Source: Salinivibrio sharmensis (lineage in GTDB: Bacteria > Pseudomonadota > Gammaproteobacteria > Enterobacterales > Vibrionaceae). From it: a DNA stretch of 64,000 nt. The notes beneath the pieces were generated by a model. It was given only the letters and a program-made list of their open reading frames with translations, did not search any database and was not told the DNA's origin. A program made the position numbers and the translations under genes. The number at the start of each line of letters is the position of its first letter. Positions within the stretch are counted from its first letter, which is position 1. The stretch covers positions 1 to 64,000 of the forward strand of contig NZ_MUFC01000004.1 in assembly GCF_001995985.1 (NCBI RefSeq), read 5' to 3'. This document shows positions 55,934 to 64,000 of the stretch, piece after piece.

Positions 55934-58897
55934 ATGCACTTAAGGAACACGCTGAGACATATTTCCCCACAACTAGGCCGACGTCTCGTGTGTATTACGC
56001 TTTTTTGTTGGTTAGGTTTAGCAGGGCATATCACTCCCAGTTATGCCAAGGATAACCAATTGTCTGATTATTTTATTGAAACCTGGACATCATCTAACGG
56101 GTTGCCGCATAACAGCATTAATGCCATCGCCCAAACCTCTGATGGCTATTTGTGGTTTGCCACCTGGGAGGGCGTAGCACGTTATAACGGTTTAGAGTTT
56201 GTGCGCTTTGACCGCGGCCCTGACACACAAATGAAAGATTCAGGGACGCGCGCCCTGGCGACAGGGCCTGACAATCAACTTTATGCCGGGGGGGCACGAG
56301 GCAGCTTAGTGATGCGCCAAGGCTTTTCGTGGCAGGGTCTTCCCACAGCCCCCAGCCTCATTAATGATGCGCTCCATGACCAGACAGGTGGCTTGTGGTT
56401 AGCAGTAGAGGGAATGGGGATTGCTTACTACGCCCCTGAACAGCTCTCGCAACCCGATCCCACCCCACGGACATTTATCGATACCCTCAGTAGCTATCAC
56501 CTGACCCAAACCGCCGATGGACAAGTCTATGCGGCCACCGAAAAAGGGGTCTATCAACTGTCTTTACAAAACGGCGCGACGCCTCTCTCTTTTCACAACC
56601 TGTTTCGCAAAGCCTTTTATGTCTCAAGTGGTCAAGATGGCAGCCTCCTAGTCGGCTCCGAAAATGGCGCTTGGCGCTATAAAAACAGTCGCTGGACACC
56701 ACTGGCGAGTGAGCTACTCCACCAAGCGATTACCATGGTTGAACAAGACAGCCGTGGTGCCTATTGGTTCGGAACCCTTAGCCACGGTATTGCTCACATG
56801 AAAGACCAACATATCGATTTTCTTGACGATCACCGCGGCCTGCCCAACAACCGGATATTATCCTGGTTTGAAGACAATGAGGGTAGTATTTGGATAGGGA
56901 CTAATGGCGGGGCAATGCGGCTTCGATACGCACCGTTTGTCACACTGACAAAAGATAATGGGCTAGCCGGTGACTATGTACGCACAGTCCTTGCGAGCGG
57001 CGACAATACAGTATGGGTGGGGGCCAGTGAGGGATTAAGTCAAATCGATATTGAACAAGGTAACGCTAAGGTGTTGGCCGGCGATATATCGGTGCTCAGT
57101 CTCGCGCCTCGAGTACAAGGCGGACTGTGGGTGGGTACCTACCAACAAGGCCTCTACTACTGGCACCAAGGCGCGCTCACTCCCGCCAAAACAGTGAACG
57201 CTCAATTGCCTGATAATGAAGTCAGGGCGATTGTCGAACGTGATGGTGCATTATGGGTGGGCACACCACGTGGCTTGGTCACGTTTTCGTCTCTCCCAAG
57301 CAATCAACCCGCGCACTCGTCAACCATTTATCAAAAGCGTGCATACTACAATAGTCAAAATAGTGCCCTACTCGGCAACTATATTATGTCGTTAACGTTC
57401 GATGAAACGGGCAAGCTATGGATAGGCACTGGCAGCGGAGCCGGGTATCTGCTCAAAGAGACCATCACGCCGCTCGATTTCACCGAGCAAGAGCAAGCGC
57501 AGTATGTTTTTGGCTTTTTTCACGAGCCTGGCTACGTATGGATGGCCACTGATCGAGGTATTGTCCGTTATCGGCAATCTGATAGCCAACTCGCTTTAGT
57601 TGGCCGACCACATGGCCTACCGATTGATAAATTCTTTCAAATTATCAAAGGCGATGACCAGAGCTTTTGGTTGTCCAGTAACCGTGGGATCTGGCGCATT
57701 AACTATGAACATGCGCATCAAGTGGCGGATAACACCCGCGTGCGTATTGATTTTGAGCACTATGACCAAAGCGATGGCATGATGAACAGCCAAGCTAACG
57801 GCGGCTCAAACCCTGCCGCGACCAAAACCGCACAGGGGGATATTATCTTCGCCACCGCCAAAGGGGTGACTAGCGTAAAGCCGACCCGGCTATCGCAATT
57901 ACTTAGTCAGCCGTTACCGATTGTGATGCAACAAGTGCGATTTGATGGCAAAGCGATTAACCCTGAAGCAAGTAACACCGCACCTGCAGGTACCAATCGC
58001 GTGTCATTCTCTTACGCCGCCCTCGGCTATACCATGCCAGAGCAAATTCAATACCGCACACAGCTGGAGGGTTTTGAGTCTGAATGGGCCTATCGCCACG
58101 AAAGCCATATTGCCGAATATACCAACTTACCACCCGGTGATTACACCTTTAAAGTGAGTGCTCGCTACCCATATAGCGATTGGAGCAACGATATTCTCAC
58201 CTATCGTTTTACGGTGACACCCTCACTATGGCAACGATCAGATATACGTGCGCTAGGGTTCTTGGCTTTAGTCACCCTCGCCTACGGCGCCTTTATGTGG
58301 CGGATCCGCCGTATGCAACAAAAAGAAGCACAGTTAAAAGCCTTGGTAAAAGAAAAGACGCAAGCCCTGCAAGCACAAGCTGACGACTTTGAACGTATGT
58401 CGAAAGAGGATGCATTAACCGGTCTGGCTAACCGTCGCGCCTTTGATGAGTACTGGCACCTAGCCTTTGATGAAGCCAATCAGTCAGGCCAGCCCTTGCA
58501 AGTAGCCATTTTAGATATTGATCATTTTAAGCGTATTAACGATCAGCATTCACACCTGGTGGGCGATCAGATTATCCAACGTATCGGAAGCTTTTTAGAT
58601 AAAGAACGCGAGCAGTTAAGTCATATCGCCCGCTGGGGCGGCGAGGAGTTTACGTTACTGTATGCGGGGACACCGGCCGATGGGTATAGCTACTTTGATG
58701 GATTACGCCGTCGTATCGCCGCGTTAACTCTTGACGATATCGCGCCTTCGTTGCAAGTCACCGTCAGTATTGGTATCGCTGGCAACCACCAGGCTACCGA
58801 CTATGTTGATGGGCTAAAACAAGCTGACCAAGCCTTGTATCGTGCCAAGCGTGACGGCCGGAACTGTGTGCGTCAACGTAGCGGATACGAGTCTTAG
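55934..58897 (+). CDS. Periplasmic-propeller sensor diguanylate cyclase (Reg_prop-Y_Y_Y-GGDEF)
   Basis: Large membrane sensor of 987 aa. A signal anchor (LVCITLFCWLGLAGHI, about 19-34) leads into a periplasmic two-part beta-propeller of repeated two-component-regulator propeller units (for example GYLWFATWEGVARYNGLEF, GSIWIGTNGGAMRLRY, GALWVGTPRGLVTF), then a Y_Y_Y domain (about 690-765), a membrane helix (about 775-792), a short coiled coil and a GGDEF domain (about 825-985) with active GGEEF. The RxxD inhibitory site is absent. In gut Bacteroidetes the same sensor type is joined to a histidine kinase for polysaccharide sensing; here the output is c-di-GMP. Divergent from the GntR gene. Confidence 0.9.
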   Translation: MHLRNTLRHISPQLGRRLVCITLFCWLGLAGHITPSYAKDNQLSDYFIETWTSSNGLPHNSINAIAQTSDGYLWFATWEGVARYNGLEFVRFDRGPDTQMKDSGTRALATGPDNQLYAGGARGSLVMRQGFSWQGLPTAPSLINDALHDQTGGLWLAVEGMGIAYYAPEQLSQPDPTPRTFIDTLSSYHLTQTADGQVYAATEKGVYQLSLQNGATPLSFHNLFRKAFYVSSGQDGSLLVGSENGAWRYKNSRWTPLASELLHQAITMVEQDSRGAYWFGTLSHGIAHMKDQHIDFLDDHRGLPNNRILSWFEDNEGSIWIGTNGGAMRLRYAPFVTLTKDNGLAGDYVRTVLASGDNTVWVGASEGLSQIDIEQGNAKVLAGDISVLSLAPRVQGGLWVGTYQQGLYYWHQGALTPAKTVNAQLPDNEVRAIVERDGALWVGTPRGLVTFSSLPSNQPAHSSTIYQKRAYYNSQNSALLGNYIMSLTFDETGKLWIGTGSGAGYLLKETITPLDFTEQEQAQYVFGFFHEPGYVWMATDRGIVRYRQSDSQLALVGRPHGLPIDKFFQIIKGDDQSFWLSSNRGIWRINYEHAHQVADNTRVRIDFEHYDQSDGMMNSQANGGSNPAATKTAQGDIIFATAKGVTSVKPTRLSQLLSQPLPIVMQQVRFDGKAINPEASNTAPAGTNRVSFSYAALGYTMPEQIQYRTQLEGFESEWAYRHESHIAEYTNLPPGDYTFKVSARYPYSDWSNDILTYRFTVTPSLWQRSDIRALGFLALVTLAYGAFMWRIRRMQQKEAQLKALVKEKTQALQAQADDFERMSKEDALTGLANRRAFDEYWHLAFDEANQSGQPLQVAILDIDHFKRINDQHSHLVGDQIIQRIGSFLDKEREQLSHIARWGGEEFTLLYAGTPADGYSYFDGLRRRIAALTLDDIAPSLQVTVSIGIAGNHQATDYVDGLKQADQALYRAKRDGRNCVRQRSGYES

Positions 58898-58921
58898 TCA
58901 TCCTGAGTGAACCATCAAAGA

Positions 58922-58949
58922 AAAAAGGAGCGCGAATGCGCTCCTTTAT
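58922..58949. terminator. Bidirectional terminator between propeller-GGDEF gene and putP
   Basis: AAAGGAGCGC and GCGCTCCTTT arms around GAAT, with an A-run on the left and T-rich right side, between convergent stop codons. Confidence 0.88.
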
Positions 58950-58983
58950 ACGATGTTTTGAATAGAGGCTTTATGGCCAAGGC

Positions 58984-60480
58984 TTAGGCCATGGTTTCTA
59001 AGCTCTTTTCATAAGACTCATATTGCTTTGATACCGACTCGCTCGGGCCACCGGTTGCTTTACTCACCAAAATGGCGCCCAATCCCGCAAAGATAAAGCC
59101 AGGAACAATTTCATACAAATCGAAAATGCCGCCTGAAAGCTGTTTCCATACCACAACTGTCACGCCGCCGACCAAAATCGCCGTCAGTGCACCGTTACGG
59201 TTCATGTCACGCCAGAACAGACTGAGCAGCAGTGCTGGGCCAAAAGCAGCCCCAAAGCCCGCCCATGCATAAGACACCAGGCCAAGGACTGAGCTTTCTG
59301 GATCCATCGCTAAGCCGAGTGCGATCGCCGAGAGCAAAATTACCGCACCGCGACCAACCATTACCACTTCTTGCGTAGAGGCATCAGGACGGAACACTTG
59401 TTTGTAAAAATCTTCCGCCAGCGCAGACGAGGATACCAGTAGCTGTGAATCCGCAGTACTCATGATCGCGGCCAAAATGGCGGCAAGCAGGATACCCGCG
59501 ATGACAGGGTGGAATGCCGCGTTTACGAGAAGCATGAAGATTTTCTCGCCATCCTTCAGGTCACCGGTCATGTCATTTTGTACGTACAAAATACCCACCA
59601 GCCCGATAAGCACCGCACCAAACATTGATAGCGCAGACCAACCAACGGCAATACGGCGCGCGGTGGTAATGTCTTTGTTTGAACGGGTCGCTTGGAAACG
59701 CGCCAAGATATGTGGCTGGCCAAAGTAACCTAGCCCCCATGCTGCCAGCGAGACAATGCCGATCCAAGATAGTGGCTCGCCCTCAACATCACGCCAAAGC
59801 GTCATCAGCTCGGGGTTAATCGCTGCAACATCGCTGCCGAGTTTAAAGATGCTTCCGTCCATGATCACGAAAGGCACAATCAACAGGGCTGCTGCCATCA
59901 ACAAGCCTTGTACCAAGTCAGTCCAAGATACCGCCAAGAAGCCACCGAACAAGGTATAAGACACGACACAGATGGTGCCAATGACCACCGCGGTGGTGTA
60001 ATCAAACCCAAACACCGTGGTGAAGAGTTTACCGCCTGCAACCAAGCCGGAGCTGGTGTAGAAAAGGAAGAAAAGCAAAATGAAGAAAGCAGAGATGGTT
60101 TGCAGCAGTTTTGATTTATCTTCAAAACGGCGGGCAAAAAACTCCGGTAACGTCAATGCGTTATCTGCTTCAATACTGTATGTACGCAGGCGTTTGGCAC
60201 AAATTAACCAGTTCAGGTAAGTGCCTAACAGCAAACCGCCTGCTAACCAAAGTGATTCCATTCCCGCAGCGTAGGCATAGCCAGGAAGGCCAAGCAGCAA
60301 CCAACCACTCATATCTGATGCACCCGCTGACAAGGCAGCAGGCCATGGGCCTAACGAACGCCCCCCGAGGAAGTAGTCTTCGGAGTTGGATGTGCGTTTG
60401 TAGGCATATACACCAATGGCAAGCATCATGATGAGATATGCCAGAAAGGTTGCACTGATGGCATAGCTATTGTCTATCAT
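58984..60480 (-). CDS. putP: Sodium/proline symporter PutP
   Basis: Inner-membrane Na+/proline symporter of 498 aa, normal SSS-family length, about thirteen helices. YFLGGRSLGPWPAALSAGASDMSGWLLLGLPGYAYAAGMESLW (about 36-78) is the conserved sodium/substrate block of PutP; VSYTLFGGFLAVSWTDLVQG and SAGILLAAILAAIMSTADSQLL-like segments follow the family. It imports proline as nutrient and osmoprotectant. GAGGGACAGAT precedes the ATG. Last gene of a putA operon, 47 bases after the PutA C-terminal-domain gene, with a hairpin between. Confidence 0.95.
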   Translation of the reverse strand: MIDNSYAISATFLAYLIMMLAIGVYAYKRTSNSEDYFLGGRSLGPWPAALSAGASDMSGWLLLGLPGYAYAAGMESLWLAGGLLLGTYLNWLICAKRLRTYSIEADNALTLPEFFARRFEDKSKLLQTISAFFILLFFLFYTSSGLVAGGKLFTTVFGFDYTTAVVIGTICVVSYTLFGGFLAVSWTDLVQGLLMAAALLIVPFVIMDGSIFKLGSDVAAINPELMTLWRDVEGEPLSWIGIVSLAAWGLGYFGQPHILARFQATRSNKDITTARRIAVGWSALSMFGAVLIGLVGILYVQNDMTGDLKDGEKIFMLLVNAAFHPVIAGILLAAILAAIMSTADSQLLVSSSALAEDFYKQVFRPDASTQEVVMVGRGAVILLSAIALGLAMDPESSVLGLVSYAWAGFGAAFGPALLLSLFWRDMNRNGALTAILVGGVTVVVWKQLSGGIFDLYEIVPGFIFAGLGAILVSKATGGPSESVSKQYESYEKSLETMA

Positions 60481-60497
60481 ATCTGTCCCTCAATTAC

Positions 60498-60517
60498 ATG
60501 GCCCCAATCGGGGCCAT
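60498..60517 (-). promoter_or_regulatory. Intercistronic hairpin in the put operon
   Basis: ATGGCCCC and GGGGCCAT (8 bp) around a 4-base loop, ending 18 bases before the putP start. No T-run on the minus strand; probably a partial terminator or mRNA stability element that separates putP from putA levels. Confidence 0.6.
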
Positions 60518-60527
60518 TTCTGGAAAG

Positions 60528-61238
60528 TTAATGTTCACCACTGCCGAGTTCCAGAAGCGTGGCATTACCACCTACAGCAGTGATATTTATGGTTCGGGTG
60601 CATTCGGTCACAAAACGCAACACATAGTCGGGCGAACCAATCACGGGATAATGAGCCGTGTCAGTTTCCGCAACCAGTGTGGCAATCACACCCTTACGTT
60701 GCGCGAGTTGGCGGTTGACGTGTCGCACGTGTGCGTCTTCCCCTGTCGTTGCCAACCCGACGATGTGTGGATGAACCAAGAGATCGTTGAGCGCATCAAT
60801 ACTCACGCGCACGGCCACACGATCTGGGCATCCAGCTTTCACGAGGTCGGCCAGTACAGCGTCGACCATATCAGCGTGAGTGCCCTCAACACTCACTACC
60901 ACACAATTACCGGCTACCAACGCAGCGGCTAACTGGCCACATAAAGCAATAGGCGTGAGCAATGCATCTCCCGTCACTGCGACGGTGCCACGTCCTGCCG
61001 TATAGAGCTCGTTAGTCTCCCCTGTTGGTCCTGGTAATTCATGTACTTTGTTGAGCAGTCGGTCTGCGCTATCGCACTGAAAACGGATCATGTTCGCCGC
61101 TTTGGCAAAGTTATCACCCCGTGCCGCAACAGTCTCCGACCACCGCTGTAATAAAGTGATGCGGCCAGCAACGGTTTGATCGTTCCAGTCTTCCCATACC
61201 GCGTCACACTGCTCTAAAACGTTATTTAATTGCTCCAT
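60528..61238 (-). CDS. Detached PutA C-terminal domain protein (ALDH-superfamily domain)
   Basis: Protein of 236 aa usually labelled 1-pyrroline-5-carboxylate dehydrogenase, but it matches only the C-terminal aldehyde-dehydrogenase-like domain of long PutA proteins: LPGPTGETNELY (about 66-77), the Rossmann-like CGQLAAALVAGNCVVV, and the ending TINITAVGGNATLLELG, which corresponds to the conserved tail of long PutAs. I see no catalytic Cys motif, so it is not expected to be an enzyme alone. It more probably completes the fold of PutA, which is coded 31 bases upstream and ends without this domain. ATG at 61238 after AGGAG (a GTG one codon earlier is possible). Confidence 0.85.
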   Translation of the reverse strand: MEQLNNVLEQCDAVWEDWNDQTVAGRITLLQRWSETVAARGDNFAKAANMIRFQCDSADRLLNKVHELPGPTGETNELYTAGRGTVAVTGDALLTPIALCGQLAAALVAGNCVVVSVEGTHADMVDAVLADLVKAGCPDRVAVRVSIDALNDLLVHPHIVGLATTGEDAHVRHVNRQLAQRKGVIATLVAETDTAHYPVIGSPDYVLRFVTECTRTINITAVGGNATLLELGSGEH

Positions 61239-61269
61239 CACGCTTCTCCTGATCTTGATACCAACCGGC

Positions 61270-64000
61270 TTATTGAACGTTTACTGACGCTTGTGTAAAG
61301 CGGTAGAGATAATGTGGTCCGCCCGCTTTCGGGCCGGTGCCTGATAGGCCACGGCCACCAAACGGCTGAACCCCTACCACGGCACCTACCTGATCGCGGT
61401 TTACATAGCAGTTACCCACGCGCGCTCGGTGCTCAATGTGTGCACATGTGGTTTCATTACGGCTATGCACACCCATGGTCAAGCCAAAGCCGATGCGGTT
61501 GATATCGTCAATCACTTTGTCGAGCTCGTTGGCGTGATAACGAACAATGTGCAAAATCGGGCCAAAGTGCTCTTCGCTCAACTGGTCAATGCTGCGAATT
61601 TCAAAGGCCGTTGGCGGGACAAAGGTGCCTTTATCACACTCAGACGAGAGCGGTACCTGGGTCACCAGCTTGCCACTGCGCTTCATTTGTTCGATGTGAG
61701 CGAGCAATTTGTCTTTGGCGGTTTGATCAATCACCGGTCCCACATCGGTGGACAGCCGCTCTGGTCGCCCCACCGACAGCTCCGCCATCGCGCCTTTAAT
61801 CAAGCTAATTACACGGTCTGCAATATCCTCTTGAATGTATAGAACACGCAGGGCTGAACAACGCTGACCCGCGGACGCAAACGCTGAGCGCAATACATCA
61901 CGCACTACCTGCTCGGGTAACGCGGTACTGTCTACTAGCATGGCGTTTTGTCCGCCGGTTTCTGCCACCACAGGCACAGGATCAGCGTCGCGCTCGGCTA
62001 ACGTACGTGTAATACGTTGTGCGGTCGGGGTAGACCCCGTAAACGCCACACCGGCAATGCGGCTGTCTTCGGTTAATGGCGCCCCCACCACAGGCCCGCT
62101 GCCTGGAAGCAGTTGGATAACCCCTGACGGGATCCCGGTTTCAAGTAGCAACTCAATCGCGCGATAAGCGATAATGGAAGTTTGCTCTGCCGGTTTTGCC
62201 ACCACGGTATTACCGGCCACCAGCGCCGCGCTGACTTGCCCCAAGAAGATAGCCAATGGGAAGTTCCACGGGCTAATACAGGTAAATACGCCACGACCTT
62301 GATAGCTCACGGACTGCATCTGGCCATCAAAGCCTGTGTATGAAAGCGGCTCGCCCTGCAACGCTTTGGCCTGCTCGGGGTAGTAACGCAAAAAGTCGAC
62401 CGCTTCACGCACTTCATCAATGCTGTCATGAATCGTTTTTCCGGCTTCGCGATGACAAATCGCTACCAACTCACCTAAATTCGCTTCAAGTTTATCAGCA
62501 AGGTCAAGTAAGTACTTACCACGCTCACTGACTGCGGTTTTCGACCACTCTGGGTAGGCATTCGCGGCAATATCGAGTGCATTATTCACCTGATCAGACG
62601 TCGCCCAGTCAACTTGGCCGACAGGCTCCTCACGATCATAAGGCGCAGCGATAGGATGCGTGTCACCAGCCAGACGTTGGCCATTGACAATGGGGCCGGC
62701 CTGCCATTGGTGCGCGCCCATAAAAGGCGCAACGCTTGCAGTGAATGGCTGCCATTCAGAATCGATATCAGTAGCCACACCTTGAGAGTTCTTACGTGAG
62801 GGGCCAAAGATATCTAACGGCAGGGGGATACGATCGTTATGCAGTGTTGGGTTAGCGCGCAATGTATCGACAGGGTCGGCGATAAGATCATCAATCGGGC
62901 AACGCGCGTCGACCAAGCGGTGAACAAAAGAGCTGTTTGCGCCATTTTCCAGTAAGCGACGAACCAAATAAGGGAGCAAGTCTTTATGGCTGCCCACTGG
63001 GGCATAAATGCGCACCTCGGTGTTAAACAAGGCTTTTGCATGGTTATAAAGCGCATCACCCATGCCATGAAGGCGCTGGAATTCAAAATCTTGGTGAGTT
63101 GCCATCGAGGCTATCGCGGCGATGGTATGGGCGTTATGACTGGCAAATTGCGGATAGATGAGGCCGCGGACATGCTCGCTCAACAGAAAACGCGCGCAGG
63201 CGAGATACGAGACATCAGTAGCCTCTTTACGGGTGAATACCGGATAACCATGGTGCCCACCTTGCTGGCACAGTTTAATCTCGCTATCCCAGTACGCCCC
63301 TTTTACCAAGCGCATTGGGATCACATCGCCTTGCTCTTTCGCTAACGCCGCTAACCAAGTAATCACAGGGAGCGCGCGTTTTGAATAGGCTTGCACCACC
63401 AGCCCGAATTTCCCCCAACCTTTAACCACAGGATCGCGATAAAGCTTCTCAAACAGTGCCAGTGACAGCTCAAGACGATCAGCCTCTTCGGCATCGATGG
63501 TGATCGCGACATCTTTTTCGCGGGCGCGCTTAAGCAGCACCAGCACAGTATCGAACATTTCATCCATCATGCGATCGTAGTTAGCCGCTTCATAGCGCGG
63601 ATGCAAAGCCGACAGCTTGATAGAGACCGATGGCGATGGGCCTTGATAACTCGATTTAGCGTCTCCTACAGATTCAATCGCTTGTAAGTAGTCCGCTAAG
63701 TAGGCCTTAGCATCTTCTTGAGTGAGTGCCGCTTCCCCTAACATATCGAATGAGTAGGTAAAGCCGTTATTACGTGGGCCCTCACCGTTTTTTTGCGCCT
63801 CATCAATATCACGACCCAGTACGAACTGGTGGCCCATGATTTTCATCGCCTGGTGCATGGCTTGGCGAATCACTGGCTCGGACATTTTGTTAACAAGATG
63901 GTTAATGACAGAGGCCGGTTTCCCTTCGGTACTCTCATCCAATGTCACCACTTTTCCAGTGAGCATCAGCCCCCACGTTGAGGCATTAACAAACAGGGAA
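61270..64000 (-). CDS. putA: Bifunctional proline dehydrogenase/P5C dehydrogenase PutA (partial)
   Basis: Oxidises proline to P5C with FAD, then P5C to glutamate with NAD+. The frame stays open to the right edge, where it reads SLFVNASTWGLML, typical internal PutA sequence, so the 5' end is missing and the ATG at 63966 is internal. The visible 910 residues hold the proline dehydrogenase barrel (SVKLSALHPRYE, FGLVVQAYSKRA, RLVKGAYWDSEIK, YATHN-like ASHNAHT) and the P5C dehydrogenase domain (FTCISPWNFPLAIFLGQVSAALVAGN, VAETGGQNAMLVDS, catalytic Cys in AGQRCSALRV). The protein ends at KAGGPHYLYRFTQ, where long PutAs continue into another domain; that domain is the next gene. Confidence 0.95.
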   Translation of the reverse strand, partial: SLFVNASTWGLMLTGKVVTLDESTEGKPASVINHLVNKMSEPVIRQAMHQAMKIMGHQFVLGRDIDEAQKNGEGPRNNGFTYSFDMLGEAALTQEDAKAYLADYLQAIESVGDAKSSYQGPSPSVSIKLSALHPRYEAANYDRMMDEMFDTVLVLLKRAREKDVAITIDAEEADRLELSLALFEKLYRDPVVKGWGKFGLVVQAYSKRALPVITWLAALAKEQGDVIPMRLVKGAYWDSEIKLCQQGGHHGYPVFTRKEATDVSYLACARFLLSEHVRGLIYPQFASHNAHTIAAIASMATHQDFEFQRLHGMGDALYNHAKALFNTEVRIYAPVGSHKDLLPYLVRRLLENGANSSFVHRLVDARCPIDDLIADPVDTLRANPTLHNDRIPLPLDIFGPSRKNSQGVATDIDSEWQPFTASVAPFMGAHQWQAGPIVNGQRLAGDTHPIAAPYDREEPVGQVDWATSDQVNNALDIAANAYPEWSKTAVSERGKYLLDLADKLEANLGELVAICHREAGKTIHDSIDEVREAVDFLRYYPEQAKALQGEPLSYTGFDGQMQSVSYQGRGVFTCISPWNFPLAIFLGQVSAALVAGNTVVAKPAEQTSIIAYRAIELLLETGIPSGVIQLLPGSGPVVGAPLTEDSRIAGVAFTGSTPTAQRITRTLAERDADPVPVVAETGGQNAMLVDSTALPEQVVRDVLRSAFASAGQRCSALRVLYIQEDIADRVISLIKGAMAELSVGRPERLSTDVGPVIDQTAKDKLLAHIEQMKRSGKLVTQVPLSSECDKGTFVPPTAFEIRSIDQLSEEHFGPILHIVRYHANELDKVIDDINRIGFGLTMGVHSRNETTCAHIEHRARVGNCYVNRDQVGAVVGVQPFGGRGLSGTGPKAGGPHYLYRFTQASVNVQ

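Noticed and set aside
63966-63968. Apparent ATG start of putA at 63966
   Set aside because: The frame stays open beyond it to the window edge with sequence typical of PutA, so the codon is internal and the gene is cut by the window.

Overview
The window looks like a chromosomal segment of a halophilic gammaproteobacterium of the Vibrionaceae, with Salinivibrio the most likely genus. This placement is inferred from gene content and protein flavour, not from a marker gene: an ectABC-ask ectoine operon, a sodium/proline symporter beside putA, five diguanylate cyclases, a YejM-type sulfatase and a cysteine desulfurase-like gene of the Vibrio type. Base composition is near 50% GC and even. I see no rRNA, tRNA, CRISPR array, insertion sequence, integrase or phage gene, so this is core-like chromosome, densely packed on both strands.

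Layout. 1-4 kb: ectoine synthesis (ectA, ectB, ectC, dedicated aspartokinase), closed by a strong terminator. 4-11 kb: LysE-type exporter, membrane diguanylate cyclase, GNAT-nitrilase fusion, chemoreceptor, YebC-family regulator. 11-17 kb: TetR regulator divergent from a periplasmic solute-binding protein, an unknown gene, class 3 lipase, Tat-exported PhoX-type phosphatase, MscS channel. 17-25 kb: MgtE; a three-gene cluster for ribosomal protein S6 glutamylation (RimB-like protease, RimK ligase, M14-fold hydrolase); MsrB; a second diguanylate cyclase convergent on fumC. 25-33 kb: ASCH protein, a coupled PLP-enzyme/2-oxoglutarate dioxygenase pair, aconitase AcnA, heptosyltransferase, diacylglycerol kinase. 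33-41 kb: YejM-like protein, 5-oxoprolinase operon pxpABC, MFS transporter, murein endopeptidase-like protein, small unknowns. 41-50 kb: an abutting periplasmic binding protein and sensor diguanylate cyclase, phosphatase, 6-phospho-beta-glucosidase, aspartoacylase, PAS-GAF-GGDEF protein, glutaredoxin. 50-58 kb: small enzymes and unknowns, HAD phosphatase, GntR regulator, and a 987-residue propeller-GGDEF sensor. 58-64 kb: proline use operon on the minus strand (putA running off the right edge, a detached PutA C-terminal domain, putP).

How the genes work together. Three themes recur: osmotic adaptation (ectoine synthesis, proline uptake and use, mechanosensitive channel), surface/motility signalling through c-di-GMP (five GGDEF proteins and one chemoreceptor), and envelope upkeep (heptosyltransferase, DgkA, YejM, MepA-like enzyme). 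The most unusual items are the split PutA, the binding protein/diguanylate cyclase pair, and the S6-glutamylation cluster carrying two different candidate erasers. Most start sites were chosen by Shine-Dalgarno spacing and family length; doubtful ones are flagged.
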